Origin: Psychrosphaera haliotis
GTDB lineage: Bacteria; Pseudomonadota; Gammaproteobacteria; Enterobacterales; Alteromonadaceae
Direction of reading: 5' to 3'
Length of the DNA stretch: 64,000 nt
NCBI RefSeq assembly: GCF_039523615.1
Contig: NZ_BAAAFQ010000001.1
Coordinates: 248,001-312,000, forward strand
The notes under the pieces were generated by a model. The model did not search any database. It had not been told where the DNA came from and was given only the letters and a program-made list of their open reading frames with translations. Numbering within the stretch: position 1 is the stretch's first letter; each line of letters opens with the position of its first letter. Positions 16,512 through 26,200 of the stretch are shown here, one piece after another. Both the position numbers and the translations under genes were made by a program.

Positions 16512-19232
16512 CTATGGAGCTGGAGCTTCACAAGCGTTCTCTTCTAGTCCTTCAATAATACCTGCACCAATAGCTGTAGATGAGATATTTATAAGTTTAC
16601 CGTTAGAACCAAAGAATGTACCAGCCATAATCAATGTTTCAGCATTCACAGCTGAATATAGTGATGGGTAAGGCATTGGTAACGCAGTTGCCGGGCTAAG
16701 GATAGTGCTATGTGCGCCATACTTAAATTCAACAATGCTTTGGAAACCAGTTTCTGACATACCACAGTTAGTCACTTTAGTAAGCTCTAGAGACTTTTCT
16801 AAACCGCTTGTTCCTGCAATAAAGTTAGTTGAAACTGAGTTTGGAACAACTAAGTCAGATGGGTTTAAACCTAAACCAGCTGTTTCAGAACCTTCGTCAC
16901 CAACCATTTCATAAACTAAAACTGGAGTGCCTGTTTGCTTCAATAAACCAGCATAGTTAGTAGGGTCGCCCGCGTCTAATACAGCTTGAGCTGCAAAAGA
17001 GAAAGAGGCAAAACCAGCTTGCATTGCGGCTTGTTGTTCTTCCGTAGCGCTAGCTTGTAATGCTTGGTATGCACAAACTAGAGCAACATTTTGGTCAACT
17101 ACATTGTAGTTTGCATCAAGCGCTGGACCACATTGCTCAGGATTAGCTGCGACAATCGCACCAAACGCTGCAGGCTCTAAATTAGCCGCTAAAGCTGCTG
17201 TTAGCTCGTTGCCAAGTCCATAAATAACTGACGCTTGAACAAGTGGGCCAAATGCTTTTGACTCAACTAAGAAGTTTGCAACACCACCACCTGGGTTAGA
17301 CAAAACTGAACTGTTAATTTTGTATAGTCCGTCTAGTGCCTCATTACCCGTCGGTGTGTTCGCAACAGCTGTGAAATCAACACCAGTAATAGCACCTAAC
17401 GAGTGACCAAGATAATGTACATTACTTGTATCTATAACATTTACATCAGGAGCCATTGGATTTGTAAAGTCTGCTAGGCCATTGATTGCTAGACGAAGTT
17501 TAAGTCCATCAGCAACTGATTGACGCACATTGTCACGCGCTGATAACAAGCTTTGAAGATTTAGATATGCCGTAGGGTTGTTGCCTGGCACGCCAGATGA
17601 AGCATTAACAACGATAGGGTCCATGCCTTCAACTTCTACTACGAAACCACGTTCCCCGTGCAGAGGATGGTCTATAGCCACAGTTACAAAGCCCATAGCT
17701 GAAAGAATACCCGTTGCCGCTAGCATGTCTTCTTTTTTTGACGTTATGCCATGCTGAAGGATAACCACTGGCCAACCTGCTTCAGGCTTAACTAAAGGAT
17801 CCATTAGGCCAAATGCTGGTCTAACCATATTAGCGTTGTCTATATTTGGTACCGTAATTTGTACCGGCACTTCCTTCATGCTTTGTACAGCTGGAATAGG
17901 GTTATATTTTGTCAAATGACGTGCAGTATCCACACCAAAATCAGCTAAACCAAGTTGTACACACATTTCGTGGTTATCACCTGCGCCAGCTGCTAATGCC
18001 GCTTTTTGCTCGTCAGACAAACCGCTTAACGTTGCACCGCTATCACACATTGCTTTCCAGCGAGTAGTTAGTGCATCAACACCGTCTTCTAAATAGTATG
18101 GTAACTCTACCGAAGAACCAAATAAGTTTGCTGTGTTGTAAACCATATAAGCTTGTGACATTGGGTCTGCAGGAATCGCGCCTGCTTGAGCTAACGCCAT
18201 GGCAACCGTAACTGGTGCTTGTATTGGGTTGCCTTCACCGTCAACACCTACCGTAGCCATTGCTTGTGCCATTGGCATAACAACTGAAGTTGGATCCGCC
18301 GCTGCCATCGCGCCAAATGTTTGGCCATTTAACTTTTTAACAACTTGTAACGGATCTGCTGCAGGTAAACCGGCTGATTGAACCGTAAATGCTTGAGTAT
18401 AAACGATAGAAGCACCGTCAGCACCTAAATCACCTTCAAGCACGTCTTCAAAGTTGTTGATCATTGTTTGAAGTAAACGAATACCAGCTTGCGTTGAATT
18501 TAGCTGGTCAGCTGTAAGGCTAGGTAACACGATTGGAGACGTGTTTATATCTGCTTTAATGCTTGAATAAGTGCTAGACGGTAGTAATGAATTACCATTG
18601 CTGTCCATTACTTTGTCAGTTAATACTGCAACATAGCTCGCGCCGCCTTCAAAAGGCTTGAGTGGTACGACAGCAATTGAACCACCGCTTAACGTCGCAA
18701 CAAAATCAACACCAAATGTTAATTTTTCTTCACCTTTACATAACAGACCTGACTTAGCTGGATCCATGCAATCTGCATCAGTCAAGCTAGGAAATTTTTC
18801 TACTTTATATAGTTCTACTGCACCAGGAACCATAAGGCTAGCAGGGTCAATAGTTACATCGCTTGCAGACGAATAATCTAATGCAATAGTAAATGAGTTC
18901 TGCGTTCCCCAACCATCTAGAGCACCAATAGCTGACTGTGGATTTGAAAAGTCAACTTCTTCGCCAGCAGCTTTTGAGGCTGTTTCAGAAGGCATTTCAA
19001 GTGTACCGTCAGTAGAACCACTAAATAGTAAGTCATTTGGTACTGAAATTTCACCAGCGGAAGGATTAAATACCACGCTGATACGAGGTGTTGTTGCTTT
19101 AGCTACTGCAGCAGCTTGCAATTCTGAGCGTTGTGACGCCGTGTCTGTTTGTACATCTGCAAGTGTTGTATCGTCACAGGCGGTAAGCCCGAGCGCACTT
19201 GTAATGGCTAAACTAAGTACTAATTTTTTCAT
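16512..19232 (-). CDS. Surface/extracellular lipase, Pla-1/cef family
   Basis: The protein is a lipoprotein-signal-bearing hydrolase of 906 residues. I chose the ATG at 19232 because it gives MKKLVLSLAITSALGLTAC, a lipobox with the cysteine at 19, and has GGGGAGAG upstream. The 22 extra codons further upstream look non-coding. The serine elbow GHSLG (S611) follows ILQHGITSKKEDM, which holds the oxyanion region. The long N-terminal beta-rich part before the hydrolase core is typical of the Pla-1/cef lipases of Aeromonas, Vibrio and Shewanella (the TIGR03502 type). It probably acts at the cell surface on lipids or esters. Composition is rich in Ala, Pro, Thr and Asp. Confidence 0.93.
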   Translation of the reverse strand: MKKLVLSLAITSALGLTACDDTTLADVQTDTASQRSELQAAAVAKATTPRISVVFNPSAGEISVPNDLLFSGSTDGTLEMPSETASKAAGEEVDFSNPQSAIGALDGWGTQNSFTIALDYSSASDVTIDPASLMVPGAVELYKVEKFPSLTDADCMDPAKSGLLCKGEEKLTFGVDFVATLSGGSIAVVPLKPFEGGASYVAVLTDKVMDSNGNSLLPSSTYSSIKADINTSPIVLPSLTADQLNSTQAGIRLLQTMINNFEDVLEGDLGADGASIVYTQAFTVQSAGLPAADPLQVVKKLNGQTFGAMAAADPTSVVMPMAQAMATVGVDGEGNPIQAPVTVAMALAQAGAIPADPMSQAYMVYNTANLFGSSVELPYYLEDGVDALTTRWKAMCDSGATLSGLSDEQKAALAAGAGDNHEMCVQLGLADFGVDTARHLTKYNPIPAVQSMKEVPVQITVPNIDNANMVRPAFGLMDPLVKPEAGWPVVILQHGITSKKEDMLAATGILSAMGFVTVAIDHPLHGERGFVVEVEGMDPIVVNASSGVPGNNPTAYLNLQSLLSARDNVRQSVADGLKLRLAINGLADFTNPMAPDVNVIDTSNVHYLGHSLGAITGVDFTAVANTPTGNEALDGLYKINSSVLSNPGGGVANFLVESKAFGPLVQASVIYGLGNELTAALAANLEPAAFGAIVAANPEQCGPALDANYNVVDQNVALVCAYQALQASATEEQQAAMQAGFASFSFAAQAVLDAGDPTNYAGLLKQTGTPVLVYEMVGDEGSETAGLGLNPSDLVVPNSVSTNFIAGTSGLEKSLELTKVTNCGMSETGFQSIVEFKYGAHSTILSPATALPMPYPSLYSAVNAETLIMAGTFFGSNGKLINISSTAIGAGIIEGLEENACEAPAP

Positions 19233-19452
19233 TTCTCTCCCCAGAGTCCTAGTTATTATTTTTATTGACGTTATTCCGTCTTTTTTAATTTGGGACAATA
19301 TTAACAGCTTAGACCAGTCAAAGTTACATTAGATAAATACATTTAGCTAGTCTTAGGTTCAAAATCAATACAAAAAATTGTTTCTGCTAATGAATTTTAA
19401 AGCGATGCCCTGTAACATACGGTTATTATAATAATTGTTGATTAGCTTGAAT

Positions 19453-20193
19453 ATGAAAAATTTGCAACTTCCTGAAGATAAAACTATTTTAAAAGACAAA
19501 GTTATTTTAGTTACCGGCGCAGGCGATGGTATCGGACGACAGGCAGCCCTTACCTTCGCTAAATACGGAGCTACTGTAATCCTATTAGGAAAGACAGTTA
19601 AAAAATTGGAATCTATTTACGACGAAATTGTTGAATTAGGTGCACCACAGCCAGCCATCATTCCATTGGATATGAAAGGTGCCACAGTAAAAAACTATCA
19701 AGATATGGCTTTAACGATTATTGACCAATTTGGTCGTTTAGATGGTCTATTGAATAACGCCTCAATATTAAATTCGTTAAATCCAATCGAACACATTAAT
19801 GAAGAAACTTTTGATAAGGTAATGAAGGTTAATTTTAAAGCTACGTTTTTCCTTACTCAATCACTTATTCCAGCACTAAAACTTTCGAAATCACCAAGCG
19901 TTTTATTTACTTCAAGTAGCGTTGGTAAGCAGGGTCGAGCATTTTGGGGAGAATATGCGTTTTCTAAGTTTGCCACAGAAGGCTTAATGCAAACTATGGC
20001 TGACGAATACGAACACATTGGAATGAGAGTTAACGCAATAAACCCAGGAGCGACTAAAACTAGAATGCGTGCCAAAGCCTACCCTGGCGAAGATGCTAAT
20101 AAGTTAAAAACTCCTGAGCAAATTATGCCAGCCTATGTGCACCTAATGTCAGATGAATCCATTGGTATTTGTGGACAATCTATTGACCTTTAA
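19453..20193 (+). CDS. yciK: YciK-type short-chain dehydrogenase
   Basis: The 246-residue SDR has the cofactor motif VTGAGDGIGR near the N-terminus, a NNAS-type motif (LLNNASIL), and the catalytic serine and YxxxK motif in SSSVGKQGRAFWGEYAFSKFATEG. These match E. coli YciK closely. Its substrate is not established. The ATG at 19453 is preferred; a TTG six codons upstream (19435) is possible, and no Shine-Dalgarno decides between them. The end overlaps the convergent histidine kinase gene by 14 bases. Between sohB and rluB it keeps its E. coli position, but btuR is absent. Confidence 0.93.
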   Translation: MKNLQLPEDKTILKDKVILVTGAGDGIGRQAALTFAKYGATVILLGKTVKKLESIYDEIVELGAPQPAIIPLDMKGATVKNYQDMALTIIDQFGRLDGLLNNASILNSLNPIEHINEETFDKVMKVNFKATFFLTQSLIPALKLSKSPSVLFTSSSVGKQGRAFWGEYAFSKFATEGLMQTMADEYEHIGMRVNAINPGATKTRMRAKAYPGEDANKLKTPEQIMPAYVHLMSDESIGICGQSIDL

Positions 20194-22150
20194 GTCTTGT
20201 CGGGATTTCAATTACAAATTGTGATCCCTTCCCTAACTCACTTTTAACTTCAATCTTGCCCTGCAAAGCCTCGGTTACAATATTAAAAACAATACTCAAG
20301 CCTAGGCCACTTCCACCTTGTCCTCTTTTTGTCGTGTAAAAAGGGTCAAAAATTTTTTTAATATTATCTTCTGCGATACCGACACCATCATCTTCAATTG
20401 AAATAGTGACACTATCGTCATCATTACTACAGATAACATTAACGACGCCGCTATCATTTTTTTCATAGCCATGGATTAAAGCATTAATCAATAAATTAGA
20501 GATTACTTGTGAAAATGCTCCTGGCCTCGTAGATACATTTATACCCTGAGGGCAAGTAAGTTTAAGTTGGATATTCGTTGGCTTATACTTTGGTTTTACC
20601 GTATCAAACACTTTGTTGAGGTAATCATGTAAGTTTAACTCTCTTACATCAAAGTTATTTTGATCGACCGCGACTTCTTTAAAGTTTTTAATAAGAGTTG
20701 AAGCCACATTAAGTTGTTCAGTCATCAGAATTAAAAGGTTTCGGTTGTCTAGAATATATTGGTCGAAACTACTAGCCGTTAAGGAGCCAGAATTCTTATG
20801 TGTTTCTAAAGTATTTAGCTGTGATATTGCTTGGCTTACTCCTGTAACAGCTACGCCAAGCGGTGTATTAATCTCATGAGCTACACCTGCAACTAATTCC
20901 CCTAAAGATGCCATTTTTTCTGCTTTGACCAGCTCATTCTTGGCGTCGTGTAGATCCTCTAAAGCACCAAGTAACTGCGTATTAGCTTCTTGAAACTCTC
21001 TTGTTCTTTCATCAACAGCTAACTCTAGGTTTTCCGTTAACCTTTTTAATTGTGCTGTACGTTCCTCAACTATACCTTCAAGATCTTCATTCATTCGCCA
21101 TAAACTTTGCGCCATTTTTCTAATATTCACTGATAGTGTCACTATTTCTGTTGGGTCTCGGTCCTTAAACTCGATCTCAACCCCCTTCTGGCCTTCTGCA
21201 ACTTCTCCAACCTTTTTATTTAGCACGGTAATGGGATTTGTTATCTGTTTACTAAACCACATACCTATCAGTAGCGTTGCTATGAGTACTAATACAAAAG
21301 CAGTAAAAAGCTGTTTGTAAAACCGGTCAATTGCTGAGAAAACTTCATTACTATTTATGTTCACTTCTACTGCGACTTTTCGACCCGGAATTAATTTATC
21401 TATCGTAATAAAAGGTAATCGCTGAGCTACAAAACTATTTAAAAAACCATCATAGGACACTTTTTTTATAGTTACTTTAGGGTTGATATCAGCAACAAGG
21501 TTAAGCTCTTTAAGCTCAGCCCATTGATTGCTTGAATTTATTACAAACACCTGAGAAGAGCCTTTCTCACCAAAACCCGTATTGTCGTAAAATGTTTCTA
21601 TTGAACTTGTAACATCAAGGACTATTTTCAATACACCCTGAAGTTTGCCACCATATATAATGGGTTCCGCAGTATGAATATAAGTTTTACCAATTTTAGT
21701 TTTACTTATTTTAAAAAAACTATATTGATTTGGTTCATCTTCATTAATTAAGTTAATGCTTTTGCTTATGTTATTGAGTTCACCCAATGATGCCAATAAG
21801 GAGCCATCAGCTGAGAATGCTTCGATTTTTACCAATACGCTTGATGATGCCATGTAGTCATTTAATATTTGCCTTATAGCTACAAAGTCCTGCGGTTTAT
21901 TGGACACAACATAGTTAGTTATTTTTGATGAAAGTAAGGAGTTATCAGAAATAGACGGTCCAATTTCTAGTAATCCGCCTAATGATTGTTCAACTTTAAT
22001 TTCTTGGCCACGCACAAGGGACTCTAATCGTTCATTCAAGTTTTCATTGATATAACTTTTACTAAAGTTAACGGTAAGAGAAATAAGGATAATAAGCGCC
22101 GCTAAGGCAGTACCCATAACTAAGATTAAAGTACGTGTAAAAATTGACAA
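20180..22150 (-). CDS. Membrane sensor histidine kinase with HAMP domain
   Basis: The 656-residue protein has TM1 (about 7-29), a periplasmic sensor region of about 250 residues, probably Cache-like, and TM2 (about 281-299). HAMP (about 300-352) and a coiled coil (355-410) follow. The H-box GVAHEINTPLG carries the phospho-accepting H425. The ATPase domain has the N-box SNLLINALIHGYE and the glycine boxes DDGVGIAEDN and GGSGLGLSI. The gene is divergent from the HD-GYP response regulator gene 103 bases away, which is the likely partner. The signal sensed is unknown. There is no REC or Hpt domain. Confidence 0.93.
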   Translation of the reverse strand: MSIFTRTLILVMGTALAALIILISLTVNFSKSYINENLNERLESLVRGQEIKVEQSLGGLLEIGPSISDNSLLSSKITNYVVSNKPQDFVAIRQILNDYMASSSVLVKIEAFSADGSLLASLGELNNISKSINLINEDEPNQYSFFKISKTKIGKTYIHTAEPIIYGGKLQGVLKIVLDVTSSIETFYDNTGFGEKGSSQVFVINSSNQWAELKELNLVADINPKVTIKKVSYDGFLNSFVAQRLPFITIDKLIPGRKVAVEVNINSNEVFSAIDRFYKQLFTAFVLVLIATLLIGMWFSKQITNPITVLNKKVGEVAEGQKGVEIEFKDRDPTEIVTLSVNIRKMAQSLWRMNEDLEGIVEERTAQLKRLTENLELAVDERTREFQEANTQLLGALEDLHDAKNELVKAEKMASLGELVAGVAHEINTPLGVAVTGVSQAISQLNTLETHKNSGSLTASSFDQYILDNRNLLILMTEQLNVASTLIKNFKEVAVDQNNFDVRELNLHDYLNKVFDTVKPKYKPTNIQLKLTCPQGINVSTRPGAFSQVISNLLINALIHGYEKNDSGVVNVICSNDDDSVTISIEDDGVGIAEDNIKKIFDPFYTTKRGQGGSGLGLSIVFNIVTEALQGKIEVKSELGKGSQFVIEIPTRLKGQ

Positions 22151-22253
22151 TTCGCTATTCCTCTTCTATTTGTTTACTTTAGTTGTGGATTTCTTTTAAT
22201 CCTTCACTAAACGTAGCACATCATTAGTTTTAATTTAGAAGGGAAAGGAATAT

Positions 22254-23810
22254 ATGACAACAAACGGTTTGAATTCGTCTTTTATGTTTGCTCCAGAAGA
22301 AGATACTGGAATAGCAGAAAAGTCAGTAAACCTTGCCCCTTGGATTGTCATTATTGTTGATGATGAACCTAGCATCCATCAAATCACCGAAATAGCGTTA
22401 GGCCAGTTTACTTTTGCGGAACGTCCTCTCGAGTTTTTACATGCATATACAGGTAAGGAAGCTAGAGAGATTATTGGCTCAAGAAACGATATTTCTTTAG
22501 TTTTACTAGATGTAGTGATGGAAACAGATGACGCCGGTTTACAAACCGTTAATTATATTAGAAATGAATTAAACAATCATAATATTAGAATTATTCTTCG
22601 AACTGGTCAGCCAGGACAAGCGCCAGAGCTAGAAGTCATCGAAAAGTATGATATCAACGGCTATAACGAAAAAACTGAACTCACAGCAAATAAACTACAC
22701 TCAGTGCTATACACAGCGCTGCGTTCCTACCGTGATATTGTTGCTTTAGATAAACATCGTCATGGCTTAGAAAAAGTAATTGATGCCACTGCGTCCATTT
22801 TAGAAAAGAATTCGATTAAAGAGTTTGCACAAGGTGCACTTGAGCAGTTAGCAGCAATTCTATACCTAGAAGAGGATATGGTATTAGTTGAATATGATGC
22901 CCTAATGGCTACTCGTTCAAAACAAGATATTAATATATTAGCCTCTCTTACTTCTGGCTTGGATAAAAGTGACGATTCAAACCTTAACTTTTTAAATTCT
23001 AATATTGATAGTGATGATAACGATTTTGCAAAACATTCGCTAATAACCGATAAAGATCAGGTGATATTTACAAACAAATACGGTGACAAGCGCCTAGTCT
23101 TGTCAATAAAAGGCCGCACCATTATCTCTGATATCGACTACTCATTAATAGAGCTATTCTGTAAAAACGTGGCAATTGCTTTAGAAAACATTGAGCTTTA
23201 CGAAGAAGTTTCTGATACCCAAAAAGATATTATTTACTCGGTTTGTGAATTAGCAGAATCTCGCTCAAAAGAGACAGGTAACCACGTTCGTAGAGTCGCT
23301 ATGTACTCTAGGGTCATGGCTGAAAAATATGGCCTTGAGCATGACCAATGTGAGGAGCTATTTTTTGCATCCCCACTGCATGATGTTGGCAAAGTTGCGA
23401 TTCCGGACAACATATTAAATAAACCAGGACCCTTAGATAAAGACGAGTGGGAAATAATGAAGACTCATGCTGAGGTTGGTTACAACAGCCTAGCTCATCT
23501 TAAAAAGCCAATTTTTCAGGCCGGCGCGACCATTGCTGGTGAACATCATGAAAATTGGGATGGTTCAGGTTACCCTAATGGACTTTCCGGAGAGAATATC
23601 CACATTTATGGACGAATCACAGCAGTTGCAGATGTTTTTGACGCCTTAATGAGTAAGCGTTGTTATAAACCAGCTTGGGATCAAGCTACTGTAAACAGTT
23701 TTATTGTTGAGCAAAAAGGAATAAAATTTGAGCCCAAATTGGTAGATATCTTTTTAGAGCACTATCAGGAGTTTGTTGACATATTTGAGGCTTATAAAGA
23801 CCCAGAATAA
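22254..23810 (+). CDS. Response regulator with DUF3369 and HD-GYP c-di-GMP phosphodiesterase
   Basis: The 518-residue cytoplasmic protein has an N-terminal receiver domain (about 30-155, VDDE acidic pocket, phospho-acceptor D86, K140), a central DUF3369 domain (about 170-320), and a C-terminal HD-GYP domain. The metal and catalytic motifs are complete: HD at 376-377, HH at 431-432 and GYP at 439-441. It should degrade cyclic di-GMP when activated by phosphorylation. A strong Shine-Dalgarno AAGGAA precedes the ATG. Its divergent neighbour is an orphan-looking sensor kinase, so the two probably form one two-component system that opposes GGDEF cyclases. Confidence 0.95.
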   Translation: MTTNGLNSSFMFAPEEDTGIAEKSVNLAPWIVIIVDDEPSIHQITEIALGQFTFAERPLEFLHAYTGKEAREIIGSRNDISLVLLDVVMETDDAGLQTVNYIRNELNNHNIRIILRTGQPGQAPELEVIEKYDINGYNEKTELTANKLHSVLYTALRSYRDIVALDKHRHGLEKVIDATASILEKNSIKEFAQGALEQLAAILYLEEDMVLVEYDALMATRSKQDINILASLTSGLDKSDDSNLNFLNSNIDSDDNDFAKHSLITDKDQVIFTNKYGDKRLVLSIKGRTIISDIDYSLIELFCKNVAIALENIELYEEVSDTQKDIIYSVCELAESRSKETGNHVRRVAMYSRVMAEKYGLEHDQCEELFFASPLHDVGKVAIPDNILNKPGPLDKDEWEIMKTHAEVGYNSLAHLKKPIFQAGATIAGEHHENWDGSGYPNGLSGENIHIYGRITAVADVFDALMSKRCYKPAWDQATVNSFIVEQKGIKFEPKLVDIFLEHYQEFVDIFEAYKDPE

Positions 23811-23812
23811 AT

Positions 23813-23832
23813 AAGGGCCTATGAAGGCCCTT
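23813..23832. terminator. Convergent hairpin between HD-GYP and rluB genes
   Basis: AAGGGCCT (23813-23820) pairs perfectly with AGGCCCTT (23825-23832) over an ATGA loop. On the minus strand the hairpin is followed by T-rich TTATTTATT, 38 bases after the rluB stop; on the plus strand no clear T-run follows. Confidence 0.6.
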
Positions 23833-23869
23833 AACGGTAGCTACCTGAAGTAATATCTATTAGAAACAA

Positions 23870-24739
23870 TTACTTTTTGTTTTTAGCTTGGCGTACTTTA
23901 TGTTTCTTCACCGCTCGTTTAATTCTAGCATGAGCAACACGTCTGGTCTGAGCCGTTTCCTTTTGAATGTTCGGGTTAAACTCCCTTAATTCTCGGTCAA
24001 GACCTACCTTTTTTCGTAGTTGGTTCAAGTCATCTAAACCTAGCTCTTTCCAGCCACCTTGAATAAGGCGACGGTCTAATTTAACTTCAGAGTACCTAAC
24101 TCTTACAAGTCGAGAAACAGTAAGCTCCTGTGATGCCCATAAACGACGAACTTCTCTATTTCGCCCTTCTTTTAGACTAACACTAAACCACTTATTTGAG
24201 CTTTCATCATCAGAGTTACGTTCCGCTTTAACTCTATCAAACTTTGCCATGCCATCTTCAAGCTCAACACCTTTTGTTAGGTTTTGAAGCTTTTCATTGG
24301 TCACATCACCAAAAACACGAACAGAATATTCACGTTCTATTTCGTAACTCGGATGCATTAGTCTATTGGCGAGTTCACCGTCATTTGTAAACAATAATAG
24401 ACCTGACGTGTTTACATCTAAACGACCAATACCTATCCAACGGCTATTTTTCAGCTGCGGCAATCGATCGTATACAGTTGGCCTGCCTTCAGGATCTTTT
24501 CTTGTACACATCTCACCTTCAGGTTTGTTGTACATGATAACTCGACATATCTCGTCTTCTTGAGACCTAATATCTACAATATGCCCATCAACTCTTATAG
24601 TCTCTGTTCCCTCAACTCTATCGCCAAGCTTTGCAACATTACCGTTTACACTAACTCTGTTTGCACTTATATATGCTTCCATTTCGCGACGTGAACCTAC
24701 GCCACAACGCGCAAGTACTTTCTGTAATTTTTCACTCAT
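23870..24739 (-). CDS. rluB: 23S rRNA pseudouridine(2605) synthase
   Basis: The 289-residue protein has an N-terminal S4 RNA-binding domain (EKLQKVLARCGVGSRREME) and a RsuA/RluB-type catalytic domain. The motif GRLDVNTSGLLLFTNDGELANRLMHP carries the catalytic aspartate. The basic C-terminal tail (KKHKVRQAKNKK) is typical of RluB. The position at the end of the scpA-scpB cluster next to the trp region matches E. coli and other gammaproteobacteria. It modifies the large ribosomal subunit. Confidence 0.95.
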   Translation of the reverse strand: MSEKLQKVLARCGVGSRREMEAYISANRVSVNGNVAKLGDRVEGTETIRVDGHIVDIRSQEDEICRVIMYNKPEGEMCTRKDPEGRPTVYDRLPQLKNSRWIGIGRLDVNTSGLLLFTNDGELANRLMHPSYEIEREYSVRVFGDVTNEKLQNLTKGVELEDGMAKFDRVKAERNSDDESSNKWFSVSLKEGRNREVRRLWASQELTVSRLVRVRYSEVKLDRRLIQGGWKELGLDDLNQLRKKVGLDRELREFNPNIQKETAQTRRVAHARIKRAVKKHKVRQAKNKK

Positions 24740-24760
24740 TATTATTTAATTCTCTACTAT

Positions 24761-25378
24761 TTATTCTTTCTCAGGCAGTGAGGCTTCACTACCGCTAAAT
24801 TCTTTCTCGAGGCGACTTGAGATCAACTCGATAGATTCTGGTTCCATTAACGTGGGTAACTCAGACAAAGACTTCAAACCAAAATAATCTAGGAATGCCT
24901 TGTCTGTACCGTAAAGCGCTGGGCGGCCAGGAACTTCCTTATGCCCTACTACTTTTATCCACTCTCTTTCACTTAGTGTTTTTATAATATTTGAACTTAC
25001 CGATACACCGCGAACATCTTCTATTTCACCGCGTGTAATAGGTTGATGGTAAGCTATCAACGCTAACGTTTCTAACAACGCTCGACTATATTTTGTTGGC
25101 TTATCCTGCCACAAACGATTTATCCAAGGACCAAACTCATTTTTAGTTTGAAAGCAAAATCCGCTAGCAAGTTCAACTAGTTGTATAGGTCGGTTCTTGT
25201 AGTCTTTTTTTATTGAATCTAATGCAGCTTCAATTTCAAGCTTCTTAACAAATTCATCGCCAAATACTAAGCTTTGTATTTTAGAAATTGAAATTGGCTT
25301 TGAGTAGCTAAACACAGTTGCTTCAACTATAGACTTTAATTGACTTTTTGACAGCGTATCTACTTTTAAGTCACTCAA
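24761..25378 (-). CDS. scpB: Segregation and condensation protein B
   Basis: The 205-residue protein fits ScpB. Tandem winged helices contain the conserved YHQPITRGEIEDVRGVSVSSNIIKTL and GHKEVPGRPALYGTD stretches. ScpB dimers bind ScpA as part of the SMC-ScpAB chromosome-organising complex. Its start overlaps the scpA stop by 8 bases. Enterobacteria use MukBEF instead, so having scpAB in this cluster argues against an enterobacterial host. Confidence 0.95.
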   Translation of the reverse strand: MSDLKVDTLSKSQLKSIVEATVFSYSKPISISKIQSLVFGDEFVKKLEIEAALDSIKKDYKNRPIQLVELASGFCFQTKNEFGPWINRLWQDKPTKYSRALLETLALIAYHQPITRGEIEDVRGVSVSSNIIKTLSEREWIKVVGHKEVPGRPALYGTDKAFLDYFGLKSLSELPTLMEPESIELISSRLEKEFSGSEASLPEKE

Positions 25379-26198
25379 TTTCGGCCCCTTTGTATTTTAC
25401 ATGCAAAACACCAAAAGCCGAAGCTTGAACCACATCTAACATCGATTCTTTTACTAATTCTAGTATCGCTAGAAAAGTAACAACAACGCCTGCTTTCCCT
25501 TCAGATACTAAAAACAAGTTTTCAAACGGAACAAATTTATTATTTTCTCTTAATTTGTGAAGAATTTGTGTCATACGTTCTCGGGTCGATAGCGTTTCTT
25601 TGGATATTTCGTGATGTTTAAATGCAGAAGCTCTTTTTAGTATATCTTGAAATGCTATCACTAATTCCTGTAAATCTATTTCAGGCTGATTCGCAGCAAT
25701 GGCATCGGTTATTGGTGCATCAATTGAAACAATAAAAGCTTCCCTACCTAATCTGGGCAGTTCATCTAAATTTTCGGCTGCTTTTTTTATGACTTCATAC
25801 TGCTGAAGCCTTTTTATAAGCTCCGCTCTAGGGTCATGTTCTTCATCTTCTAATAAGTCATGCTTAGGTAACAGTAATCTAGATTTTATCTCTGCTAGAA
25901 GCGCCGCCATCACGAGATATTCAGCGGCTAATTCTAGTTTTAGGCTGCGCATAACATCTACATATTTCATGTATTGTTTGGTTATCTCAAATATTGGCAA
26001 ATCAACAATATCAAACTTCTGTTTTTTTATTAGATACAGTAAAAAATCCAGTGGACCTTCAAATGCATCTAAAAAAACTTCCAATGCATCTGGTGGTATA
26101 AAAAGATCCTGTGGACGTTCAATGACAATCTCGCCCCTAACTAATGCAAGCGGCAAGTCTTGCTGAATCATGTTTGTTGTATCGTTAACATTTACCAT
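25371..26198 (-). CDS. scpA: Segregation and condensation protein A
   Basis: The 275-residue kleisin subunit has the conserved N-terminal FEGPLDFLLYLIKKQKFDIVDLPI, which binds the SMC head/neck, then a long variable middle and a winged-helix C-terminus (VVTFLAILELVKE). It bridges the SMC dimer with ScpB. The N-terminus carries about 40 residues before the conserved block, which is usual in this group. It follows yciO by 2 bases and overlaps scpB by 8. Confidence 0.95.
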   Translation of the reverse strand: MVNVNDTTNMIQQDLPLALVRGEIVIERPQDLFIPPDALEVFLDAFEGPLDFLLYLIKKQKFDIVDLPIFEITKQYMKYVDVMRSLKLELAAEYLVMAALLAEIKSRLLLPKHDLLEDEEHDPRAELIKRLQQYEVIKKAAENLDELPRLGREAFIVSIDAPITDAIAANQPEIDLQELVIAFQDILKRASAFKHHEISKETLSTRERMTQILHKLRENNKFVPFENLFLVSEGKAGVVVTFLAILELVKESMLDVVQASAFGVLHVKYKGAEIE

Positions 26199-26200
26199 TA

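Noticed and set aside
19233..19298. Longer N-terminus for the Pla-1/cef lipase
   Set aside because: The additional 22 codons precede a perfect lipoprotein signal peptide with its own Shine-Dalgarno, so they are upstream untranslated sequence.
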